Origin: Firmicutes bacterium M10-2
GTDB lineage: Bacteria > Bacillota_I > Bacilli_A > Erysipelotrichales > Erysipelotrichaceae
Reading direction: 5' to 3'
Length of the DNA stretch: 64,000 nt
NCBI GenBank assembly: GCA_000403415.2
Contig: KE159681.1
Coordinates: 145,730-209,729 of the forward strand
The notes under the pieces were generated by a model. The model was not told the DNA's origin, did no database searches, and saw only the letters and a program-made list of their open reading frames with translations. Positions 57,816-64,000 of the stretch are shown piece after piece. The position numbers and the translations under genes were made by a program. The number at the start of each line of letters is the position of its first letter. Position 1 is the stretch's first letter.

Positions 57816-58331
57816 CTTTTAAAAAATTGGGATATGTCAAAATGTCGACATCTCCTTTTTGATTGTTTCGTCAATGAATTTTTTTAGCCTCGATCGCATG
57901 CGCATTTTGCACTTCCATTCAGGTATCGTCTATTTTCATTTCAGTGTTGTAACGTTTTTCCATCAACGACAAAAAAAGGCCTTCAAATCGACCTAATCGT
58001 ATTTTTCGTATCAATGGCTTCGTTTCAAAATTTCATGCCAAACCATTCCGTTTCAACCGGTTTTTTGCTCAAAATCAAGCCTTTTTCAATCGAGTTTCGA
58101 AACCTGTTTTTTTTGAGCAAAGCCAATAAAAGAAAAACCTTCTGTTTTCACTCCTTTCTTCTCTTTCCCCTTATCCAGACCTTTTCCCCTGTAAAAGACC
58201 CGGTAGAGAAGCGATTTTTGAAATTTCGAAATTCAGCGAAAAAACCATGTTTTTTCACCCGTTTTTTGCCCAAAAGCAGGCTATTTTTAGTTCTGTTTCG
58301 AAATTCGATAGTTATACTGATAATTTTGCGC
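57816..58331. other. AT-rich spacer between the IS block and the G+C-rich island
   Basis: About 515 nt without a credible gene. It holds two diverged copies of a block of about 66 nt, at 58041-58106 and 58243-58308, sharing AACCAT...GTTTTTTGCYCAAAA, CAAGC/CAGGC and GTTTCGAAA. Base composition changes sharply at its right edge. Confidence 0.45.
58041..58308. repeat. Imperfect direct repeat, two copies about 202 bp apart
   Basis: Copy A 58041-58106, copy B 58243-58308. Shared core TTTTTTGCTCAAAA versus TTTTTTGCCCAAAA, followed by a T-rich stretch and GTTTCGAAA. The sequence between is also T-rich. Confidence 0.5.
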
Positions 58332-58380
58332 AAAAAAGCGGAAACGTGATTCGTGGATCCACTTCACGTTCCCGCTTTTC
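58332..58380 (-). terminator. Terminator of the transketolase operon
   Basis: AAAAAAGCGGAAACGTGA (58332-58349) pairs with TTCACGTTCCCGCTTTT (58363-58379) with an inner GTGGATCCAC hairpin; U-run on the minus strand. Confidence 0.85.
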
Positions 58381-58382
58381 TT

Positions 58383-59357
58383 CTACGCACGACGGATGCC
58401 CGCCATGGCGATTTGCTCTATTCCCATCGCCAGCGACGCGCGTTGATCCTCCAGCACCCGGTTTTCTATGGCGGCAGCGCTTAAGCCATACTCCTCCATC
58501 AGCGCCGCCACGCTGCCACTTTGGCCAAACCGATCCTCGATCGCGATCGACTTCACCTTTTGCGGCGCGTCCACGGTTTCCATAACAGCCGACCAAATGC
58601 CACCCGCCTTCAAGTGCTCCTCCGCCACATACACGAGGTCGTAAGCGTTCACGATCTCGTCCAGCCGTGCTTTGTTGAGTGGTTTGATCGTCGACAAGTT
58701 GTACACCGCGGCGTCGATCCCCGAGCCTTCCAGCCGCTGGGCGGCATCGACACACTCGCGCACCATGACACCACTGGCGACAAACGCGATCGAACGCCCC
58801 GGCCGCACTTGCCGCAACTCCCCCGGCACAAACTCGTAACCCTCGTCAAACACCGATTCGACCGCCACTCTGGAAAGCCGCAAATACGCCGGTCCCTGCA
58901 CGCCAGCCAAATATTGAACCATGGCTGCCGCCTCCACGCTGTCGGCAGGCTGAAGCACCATCATCCCCGGCAGCATACGCATCAAGCCGATGTCCTCCAC
59001 ACATTGATGGCTGCCGCCGTCCTCGCCCACCGTAATGCCGGCATGGGTCGCGCACAGCTTCACATCCAGACCCGGGTAGGCGATGCTGTTGCGCACCTGC
59101 TCGTACGCCCGTCCCGCCAGAAACATCGCGAAACTCGAGGCAAACGGCTTCAATCCGGAAACCGCCAGGCCCGCCGCGATGCCGACCATGTTCGCTTCCG
59201 CGATGCCCACCTGCAAAAACTGCGCGGGAACCGCTTTTTTCGTTTCATCCGTTTTCGTGGCCGGCGCCAAATCCGCGTCCAGCGCGATGATGCGCGGATC
59301 CCGCGCAGCCGCTTCCGCCAGCGCCTTGCCAAACGCTTGTCTTGTTGCTTCTTTCAT
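58383..59357 (-). CDS. Transketolase, C-terminal subunit
   Basis: A 324-aa half-transketolase (Pyr-binding and C-terminal domains). GGAGG before ATG 59357. Glu-containing VGIAEANMVGIAAGLA activates thiamine diphosphate; AITVGEDGGSHQ-like THAGITVGEDGGSHQCVEDI, ADSVEAAAMVQYLA and AIEDRFGQSGSVAALMEEYG are typical. Works only with the N-terminal half encoded 1 nt upstream. Codons are much richer in G+C than in the window's core genes. Confidence 0.95.
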   Translation of the reverse strand: MKEATRQAFGKALAEAAARDPRIIALDADLAPATKTDETKKAVPAQFLQVGIAEANMVGIAAGLAVSGLKPFASSFAMFLAGRAYEQVRNSIAYPGLDVKLCATHAGITVGEDGGSHQCVEDIGLMRMLPGMMVLQPADSVEAAAMVQYLAGVQGPAYLRLSRVAVESVFDEGYEFVPGELRQVRPGRSIAFVASGVMVRECVDAAQRLEGSGIDAAVYNLSTIKPLNKARLDEIVNAYDLVYVAEEHLKAGGIWSAVMETVDAPQKVKSIAIEDRFGQSGSVAALMEEYGLSAAAIENRVLEDQRASLAMGIEQIAMAGIRRA

Positions 59358-59358
59358 A

Positions 59359-60153
59359 TTATGCCTCCAATTCCTCATACGCCTGCTGCGCCTGTTCGGC
59401 ATTTGGCGCCTTGCCATGCCAGCCCGCGACATTTTCCATATACGACACGCCTTTTCCTTTCACCGTATGACAAACAATCGCGCTTGGCATCCCGCTCTTT
59501 TTGGCGCAGGCGACCGCCGTTGCGATTTGCCCGAAATCGTGACCGTCGATTTCCAGCACGTTCCAGCCAAACGCCTTCAACGCGCCGGCATAGTCATCCA
59601 TTCCTCCCACGTCGAGCACCTTGCCGTCAATCTGCAATCCATTTTCATCCAAAAACAACGTCAAATTGGCCAGTTTGTATTTGGCGGCCGCCATGACTGC
59701 TTCCCAAATCTGTCCTTCCTCGAACTCGCCATCGCCGCATACGCACCACGTCCGGCGCGAACGCCCCAAGTACCAGTCTGCCCAAGCCATGCCGACAGCA
59801 ACCGACAGCCCCTGCCCTAGCGAGCCGGTGCTCATATCCACATCGGGAAGATCCGTCCTGTTGGGATGGCCTTGCAGCCGGGATCCCAGCTTGCGCAGCG
59901 TGAGCAGCTCCTCAGGATCGATCCGCTCATGCACCGCGAGCTGGGCGTACAGTGCCGGGGCGGCGTGCCCTTTGGAAAGCACGAGCCGATCCCGCATTGG
60001 ATCGTTCAAGTCGATTTCCTCGTCGTAAAGCCAGGTGAGCACATCCGTGCACGACAACGATCCGCCCGGATGTCCGGAGCCAGCGACGGCGACCATCTCG
60101 ACAATGTAGCGGCGCGCCTGGCGGCTGTGCGAAAGAAGAATGCTGGTGTTCAT
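59359..60153 (-). CDS. Transketolase, N-terminal subunit
   Basis: A 264-aa thiamine-diphosphate-binding half. ATG 60153 follows GGAG. SGHPGGSLSCTDVLTWLYD, LSKGHAAPALYAQLA, GSLGQGLSVAVGMAWA and the ThDP motif GDGEFEEGQIWEA to LDENGLQID are all present. Split transketolases in sugar gene clusters handle pentose or sugar-specific ketol transfers. Its promoter is bracketed by two DeoR-type boxes. Confidence 0.95.
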   Translation of the reverse strand: MNTSILLSHSRQARRYIVEMVAVAGSGHPGGSLSCTDVLTWLYDEEIDLNDPMRDRLVLSKGHAAPALYAQLAVHERIDPEELLTLRKLGSRLQGHPNRTDLPDVDMSTGSLGQGLSVAVGMAWADWYLGRSRRTWCVCGDGEFEEGQIWEAVMAAAKYKLANLTLFLDENGLQIDGKVLDVGGMDDYAGALKAFGWNVLEIDGHDFGQIATAVACAKKSGMPSAIVCHTVKGKGVSYMENVAGWHGKAPNAEQAQQAYEELEA

Positions 60154-60187
60154 ATGTTTATCGCTCCAATCTTTTCGAATTTTTTCC

Positions 60188-60265
60188 AATATTTTCGTTT
60201 ACGTTTGAAATATAGCAGAATACTTTCAAATTTGCAACAATTATTTTCGAATATTTTCGTTTATG
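60188..60265 (-). promoter_or_regulatory. Transketolase promoter bracketed by two DeoR-type operators
   Basis: Minus-strand TTGCAA (60237-60232), a 17-nt spacer and TATATT (60214-60209) with an extended TG. AATATTTTCGTTTACG (60188-60203) lies over the start region and AATATTTTCGTTTATG (60250-60265) just upstream of -35. The copies are 62 bp apart, close to six helical turns, which suits a looped repressor. Confidence 0.75.
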
Positions 60266-60270
60266 GTGGA

Positions 60271-60307
60271 ATAAAATAAAAACCGAAAGAAATCAATTTT
60301 CTTCCGG
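60271..60307 (-). terminator. Terminator of the DeoR gene
   Basis: CCGAAAGAAA (60283-60292) and TTTCTTCCGG (60298-60307), 5-nt loop, one G-U pair, U-run from 60271-60282. The stop codon lies in the loop. Confidence 0.85.
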
Positions 60308-61051
60308 AATAATGAAATGATCGGGAACCTCCTGGTCTGTGCGGTCGGTGATGATGCCGTCAAACTCGTCCAGATCCGCAAAGCTGTAAAACCCTTTGAT
60401 TTTTTGCTTCGAGCTGTCGATAATCAAAAACGATTTTTCCGCCAGCTTCATCGCCTTTTTTTTCACTTCCGCCGTTTCCAGCTCGGCGGTGTACGCTTTC
60501 CGCCGGTCGATATCCACCCCGGCGCAGCTCAAAAACGCGTATTGAAAGTTGAACGAATCCAGATCCGCCAGTGCGGCGGGCCCGAGATTCATTTTATATT
60601 GCGGGCTGTAGTTGCCGCCAATCATGAACAATTCGCCGTTCTCGCTCGTAAAGCTGTTCAAAATGATTTGGCTGTGCGTCACGACCCGCACCCGTTTTCC
60701 TTTGAGATGCTCCAAAATCGTGGCGAACGTCGTGCCCCCGTCAATAAAGATACAGTCATCGTCCTGGACGAGGCTGGCCGCGTACCGGCACAACGCGTCT
60801 TTTTCCGCCTGCTCGTGCCCCTGCCGGTCGTCCATGTCCTTTTCCGATGATTGCGTCAGGATGCCCCGGGTGCGCCGGCTCTTGGCCCCGCCATGCACGC
60901 GGATGACGCGTCCTTGTTTTTCGAGCTCTTTGCAGTCGGAACGAATCGTCTGCTCGCTCACTTGCAGCGCGCCAGCCAGATCCCGCGTGGAAATGTACCC
61001 TTTTTCGTTGGTCATCTGCTCGATTCGGCTCAGCCTTTCTTCTGCCATCAT
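60293..61051 (-). CDS. DeoR-family transcription repressor
   Basis: A 252-aa regulator; the start MMAEERLSRIEQMTNEKGYI at 61051 (or 61048) follows GTGGGGG. DeoR helix-turn-helix (about 18-60, TRDLAGALQVSEQTIRSDCK) and a C-terminal sugar-phosphate-binding domain (DCIFIDGGTTFATILEHL, GGNYSPQYKMNLG, CAGVDIDRRKAYTAELETAE). It lies upstream of the transketolase genes and divergent from the PTS operon; it probably represses them until a sugar phosphate binds. Confidence 0.92.
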   Translation of the reverse strand: MMAEERLSRIEQMTNEKGYISTRDLAGALQVSEQTIRSDCKELEKQGRVIRVHGGAKSRRTRGILTQSSEKDMDDRQGHEQAEKDALCRYAASLVQDDDCIFIDGGTTFATILEHLKGKRVRVVTHSQIILNSFTSENGELFMIGGNYSPQYKMNLGPAALADLDSFNFQYAFLSCAGVDIDRRKAYTAELETAEVKKKAMKLAEKSFLIIDSSKQKIKGFYSFADLDEFDGIITDRTDQEVPDHFIIPEEN

Positions 61052-61087
61052 TCCATCACCCCCACTTCCGGATGGCTTGTCGGTTTT

Positions 61088-61116
61088 ATTGTATCTCTTT
61101 TTCGTTTTCGAAACAA
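61088..61116 (-). promoter_or_regulatory. DeoR promoter with internal operator
   Basis: Minus-strand TTGTTT (61116-61111), a 17-nt spacer and TACAAT (61093-61088). The spacer is CGAAAACGAAAAAGAGA, i.e. TTTTTCGTTTTCG on the plus strand, the same core as the operators at the transketolase promoter. This suggests autorepression. Confidence 0.7.
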
Positions 61117-61140
61117 AAGGAAAAGACACGAAAGCGAATA

Positions 61141-61176
61141 GACAAAGGTTGTCCTTCGCAAAAGACAAAGGATGTC
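61141..61176. promoter_or_regulatory. Two GACA-N5-TGTC palindromes between the divergent regulators
   Basis: GACAAAGGTTGTC (61141-61153) and GACAAAGGATGTC (61164-61176) are 23 bp apart centre to centre, near two helical turns. They lie upstream of the PRD activator/PTS operon. TGAAAGCG also recurs at 61182 and 61204. Possible activator or second repressor site. Confidence 0.55.
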
Positions 61177-61229
61177 TATTCATGAAAGCGTTTTTCTGCA
61201 ATAATGAAAGCGTCAAAGGAGGAATGGAT

Positions 61230-63101
61230 ATGGATGCTGGAAAACGGGAAATCGAATTGGTCCGGCTGCTTGGCAAGGCAGACCGGCCATTGCGGCTGGA
61301 CGCGGTCGCGGCTTCGCTCAACGTTTCCGAAAAGACGATCCGCAGAGATTTGAGGCGCCTCGATCACGCTCTAAAGGATACGGAATGCTCCATCGTCCTG
61401 CAAAAAGGCGCTTGCTCGTTGCAAGGCCCCTCCCGCGAACGACTGGCCTCCTTGTTGGAGGCCCGGCTGGACATTCCGGAAACCCAGTCCGAGCGCGTAT
61501 GCTGGCTGGCCGGCTTCTTCTTAATGAACGAAACCGCCAGCGTTCCCGACTTGGCGGCCCGGTTGTACGTCAGCGAATCGACAATCAAAAACGACATCCA
61601 CCTTGTAAAGGAGGATCTGGACGGATTTGGCCTTTCCCTCGTCCGGTTCGGACAAGGACTTCGGCTCGAAGGCGGTGAGGAACAAATCCGCAGCTGTCTG
61701 CTCCACTTGATCCGCAGCGGAAAAATCAGCCCCGACTTCCAACTGCAAGCCATGCAGCAGCGCCGCATCCACGAACTCGTCGAAGACGCGCTGGACGCGG
61801 AAAACCTCGCCTTAAGCGAGGCGGGAATCGCCAACTTGTTTCTGCATGTGCAAGTCGCGCTGTTCCGGCTGCAAAAAGGCATGGCACTCTCCTGCGCCCA
61901 CGCGGCGCCCCGCCAGTTTCTCCAGTCCGCCAAACGGCTGGCCGGCGATTTGAAACGCGCTGTGCAAATCGAGCTACCCGATGGTGAAATCGAAAACCTG
62001 GCCTGGCACATGGCCGCCCAAAAACGATCGCTCTCGTTTCGGTTCGACGACCAAACGAGCCAGTCGCTGGACAAGGCGGTACAAAAAAGCCTCATGGAAG
62101 TCGACCATTTGTATGGAACCGGCCTTCATCAAGATTCCGTGCTCATCGACGGGCTCGTCGCGCATTTAAGTGTCGCCCTCGTGCGGCTCAAACACGGCAT
62201 GGTCATCGAAAATCCGATTTTGGACGACATTCGCCGCCAGTATCCGTACGCGATGGAACTGGCGCAAATCTTGTCCGCCCGGCTTCAATCGCTTTTAGGC
62301 TGCTTGTTTCCGCTGACGGAAGTCGGTTATTTGGCCGTGCACATCGGCGGCTCCCTCTTTCGGGGCCGCCATGGAAAGGACCGGCGCAAAAAAGTGGCGC
62401 TCGTCTGCACGACCGGCATGGGAACCAGTTTGCTGCTGCTCGCCAAAATCAACGACATTTTCCGCGAACAGCTCGATTTGACCGGCACGTTTACGATGCG
62501 GCAGGCCACGACGCTTCATCCCCGGGACGCTGACTTGATTTTGTCGACAGTGCAGCTTCCTGAAAAAGTCAGCCTGCCCTGGATCCAAATCTCGCCGCTA
62601 CTTGCCGAAAAAGACATTCGCTCCATTCAACGGTTCATCCAAACGGATGGCGAAACCGTTCCGATTCGCGCACTGTTCCACCCGTCTTTGTTTTTCGACC
62701 ATTTGCCGCCCATGAGCCGGCAGGAGGTTCTAAGCGTCCTGTCGAACCGGTTGTGGCGCGAAGGCTTCGTGGACGAAACGGCACGCGACTCGTTTTGGCA
62801 GCGCGAACAGCTTGGCACGACGGAAATCGGCAATTTGCTGGCGGTGCCGCACTGCATGGCGGGGACGGTTGTTCGTCCGGCGATCGCGGTCGCGGTGCTG
62901 GAAAAACCAATCGTCTGGGAATACGGCATGGTCCAGGTCGTGCTCATGATCGCCGTCAGCAAGGAATTCCTGAAAAAGGAAAACGGATTTTTTCTCCGGC
63001 TTTACCAGCGGCTCAACACAACGATGAAAATAAAAGAATTTATCAATACACGGCATCTTGATCTTTTGATGGATGCGTTCAATGAGGAGGACATTTTATG
63101 A
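61230..63101 (+). CDS. BglG-type PRD transcription activator with EIIB and EIIA domains
   Basis: A 623-aa regulator. ATG 61230 is 7 nt after AAAGGAGG (61215-61222); ATG 61224 is too close. Order: two helix-turn-helix motifs (VAASLNVSEKTIRRDLRRLD; LAARLYVSESTIKNDIHLVK), PRD1 (about 165-270), PRD2 (about 280-375), EIIB-Gat-like with Cys in ALVCTTGMGTSLLLL (about 388-475), EIIA (about 480-620) with His in LLAVPHCMAGTV. Activity is set by phosphorylation from HPr and the PTS. The stop overlaps the IIB start (63098), so it is the first gene of the PTS operon. Confidence 0.9.
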   Translation: MDAGKREIELVRLLGKADRPLRLDAVAASLNVSEKTIRRDLRRLDHALKDTECSIVLQKGACSLQGPSRERLASLLEARLDIPETQSERVCWLAGFFLMNETASVPDLAARLYVSESTIKNDIHLVKEDLDGFGLSLVRFGQGLRLEGGEEQIRSCLLHLIRSGKISPDFQLQAMQQRRIHELVEDALDAENLALSEAGIANLFLHVQVALFRLQKGMALSCAHAAPRQFLQSAKRLAGDLKRAVQIELPDGEIENLAWHMAAQKRSLSFRFDDQTSQSLDKAVQKSLMEVDHLYGTGLHQDSVLIDGLVAHLSVALVRLKHGMVIENPILDDIRRQYPYAMELAQILSARLQSLLGCLFPLTEVGYLAVHIGGSLFRGRHGKDRRKKVALVCTTGMGTSLLLLAKINDIFREQLDLTGTFTMRQATTLHPRDADLILSTVQLPEKVSLPWIQISPLLAEKDIRSIQRFIQTDGETVPIRALFHPSLFFDHLPPMSRQEVLSVLSNRLWREGFVDETARDSFWQREQLGTTEIGNLLAVPHCMAGTVVRPAIAVAVLEKPIVWEYGMVQVVLMIAVSKEFLKKENGFFLRLYQRLNTTMKIKEFINTRHLDLLMDAFNEEDIL

Positions 63102-63385
63102 AAAAGAAAATTCTTGTCGCCTGCGGCGCGGGCGTATGCACCAGCACGGTGGCTTTGCAAAAACTACAAGCGAAAATGGCTGAAGAAGGGCTGGCGGATC
63201 AAGTCGCCTATGGACAATGCTCCGTGGCCGACTTGCCGATGAACGCCGAAAACTACGATGTCGTCGTCACGACATCCCGCGTGGAAGGCGACTATGGCAC
63301 GCCCGTCGTGTTCGGCCTTCCCTTCATCACTTCCATCGGCATGGACGATTGCGTCGACGAAATTCTCGACATTTTGGAGCTGTAA
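63098..63385 (+). CDS. PTS EIIB, galactitol family
   Basis: A 95-aa domain: active Cys in ILVACGAGVCTSTVALQKL, then DVVVTTSRVEGDYGTPVVFG. Galactitol-type IIB proteins serve galactitol, pentitols and similar substrates. It overlaps the activator stop by 4 nt. Confidence 0.92.
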   Translation: MKKKILVACGAGVCTSTVALQKLQAKMAEEGLADQVAYGQCSVADLPMNAENYDVVVTTSRVEGDYGTPVVFGLPFITSIGMDDCVDEILDILEL

Positions 63386-63388
63386 ATC

Positions 63389-63853
63389 ATGGATACCAGT
63401 TTGATTTTTCTCGATGTCGATTTTGCCTCGAAGGACGAGCTGTTCGAAACGATGAGCGGCTGGCTGTTCGAGCACGGCTACGTCAACGACACGTACCAAG
63501 GCGCTCTGGCCCGGCGCGAGCGGCAGTTTCCAACCGGATTGAAAATTCCGGGGCACCAGCTGGCCATCCCGCACACGGACAGCGAATGCATCGAGCGACC
63601 CGGTCTGGTGTTCGTCCGTCCGCGCAAACCGCTCGTGTTTCAGGAAATGTGCTCGGGCGACCTGGTGGACGCGGAAATGATTTTTATCCTTCTTGTCAAA
63701 AACAAAAGCGACCAAATGCCGCTGCTTTCCGGTTTGATGTCCCGCTTTAACGACCGGGCGCTCATGGACCGCCTGTCCAGCGAGAAAAATCCGGAAGTCA
63801 TTGCCGAATTGCTCAAAAGTTGTGTGAAAGGAGATGCAGTATGTCTGTCATAA
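63389..63853 (+). CDS. PTS EIIA, galactitol/fructose type
   Basis: A 154-aa domain: phosphorylatable His in GHQLAIPHTDSECIERPG; FPTGLKIPG before it and SQMPLLSGLM-like DQMPLLSGLMSRFNDRALMD after it are typical. Its end overlaps the IIC start by 13 nt. Confidence 0.92.
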   Translation: MDTSLIFLDVDFASKDELFETMSGWLFEHGYVNDTYQGALARRERQFPTGLKIPGHQLAIPHTDSECIERPGLVFVRPRKPLVFQEMCSGDLVDAEMIFILLVKNKSDQMPLLSGLMSRFNDRALMDRLSSEKNPEVIAELLKSCVKGDAVCLS

Positions 63854-64000
63854 CAAACGCGATTCAGTTTATTATTGATCTTGGCCCAACGGTCATGATG
63901 CCAATCTTGATTACGCTCATCGGCGTGTGCATCCACGTTCCATTCCTGCGCGCCTTAAAGGGCGGCCTTCTAGTTGGAATCGGCTTTATTGGATTGAACG
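63841..64000 (+). CDS. PTS EIIC, galactitol family, N-terminal fragment
   Basis: Starts at ATG 63841 after AAAGGAG and runs off the window (53 codons seen). MSVITNAIQFIIDLGPTVMM opens the first helix as in GatC-type permeases, followed by PILITLIGVCIHVPFLRALK. The remaining permease lies outside the window. Confidence 0.88.
   Translation, partial: MSVITNAIQFIIDLGPTVMMPILITLIGVCIHVPFLRALKGGLLVGIGFIGLN

Noticed and set aside
58521-59696. Long plus-strand open frame (391 codons) opposite the transketolase genes
   Set aside because: It is antisense to two clear thiamine-enzyme genes, is rich in Arg/His/Pro as expected for a G+C-rich shadow, and has no family match.
60612-61229. Upstream extension of the PRD activator frame
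   Set aside because: The extension is antisense to the DeoR gene; AAAGGAGG and the helix-turn-helix start place the true start at 61230.

Overview
The window reads as chromosome of a low-G+C Gram-positive bacterium (Bacillota). The evidence is the marker clusters: infA-rpmJ-rpsM-rpsK-rpoA-rplQ, pcrA-ligA-camS-gatCAB, pfkA-pyk, smpB-ssrA, and pgsA-cinA-recA. Strong AGGAGG ribosome-binding sites, catabolite-repression (cre) sites, a Met T-box and many PTS genes agree with this. An Erysipelotrichales-type gut fermenter would fit, but this cannot be proven from the window alone. Most genes lie on the minus strand.

Layout. 1-110: start of an IS607-type recombinase cut by the window edge. 260-4227: cell-wall-sugar PTS operon (EIIC, small membrane protein, MupG, GntR, DUF3284) with a promoter that overlaps a cre site; its EIIC has lost about 85 residues including the catalytic ones. 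4.3-9.5 kb: ROK sugar kinase, pfkA-pyk, a DUF5684 membrane protein, a cytidylate-kinase-like protein, peroxiredoxin. About 10.2 kb: tRNA-Ala(TGC). 10.3-15.6 kb: fructose-type PTS with KDPG aldolase, a broken ribulose-5-phosphate 4-epimerase and a PRD regulator. 15.7-17.2 kb: a MITE-like repeat, smpB and tmRNA. 17.8-20.8 kb: serC-serA-PHP phosphatase. 20.9-23.7 kb: 29-aa membrane peptide, frameshifted EamA transporter, ABC-F ATPase. 23.7-26.2 kb: ribosomal/RNA polymerase operon. 26.3-27.5 kb: two-part threonine/serine exporter. 27.6-36.9 kb: pcrA-ligA-camS-gatCAB and a conserved membrane protein. 37-45 kb: LCP protein, alarmone synthetase with an unknown partner, lipoproteins, a methyltransferase, an MmcQ-EVE fusion. 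44.7-47.6 kb: methionine ABC transporter under a Met T-box. 47.6-54.6 kb: a degenerate amidohydrolase, a hydrolase, NAD salvage genes, recA, cinA, pgsA, rodZ.

54.9-58.3 kb is an insertion-sequence graveyard: a frameshifted IS1182-type transposase, then an IS256-type element whose transposase is cut off and replaced by foreign sequence, then AT-rich repeats. Beyond it, 58.3 kb to the window end is visibly richer in G+C and looks acquired. It holds a split transketolase, a DeoR repressor, a divergent BglG-type activator and a galactitol-type PTS (IIB, IIA, start of IIC). Its control signals are unusually readable: TTTTCGTTT-type boxes bracket the transketolase promoter and recur inside the DeoR promoter, and two GACA-N5-TGTC palindromes lie between the divergent regulators.

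The genes mostly serve sugar import and lower carbon metabolism: several PTSs feed phosphofructokinase, pyruvate kinase, KDPG aldolase and transketolase. Several genes are visibly damaged (EIIC, epimerase, EamA, amidohydrolase, transposases), so the strain is either decaying in accessory functions or carries some sequence errors. The best leads for new biology are the G+C-rich carbohydrate island with its operators, the alarmone synthetase coupled to an unknown acidic protein, and the PHP phosphatase in the serine operon.
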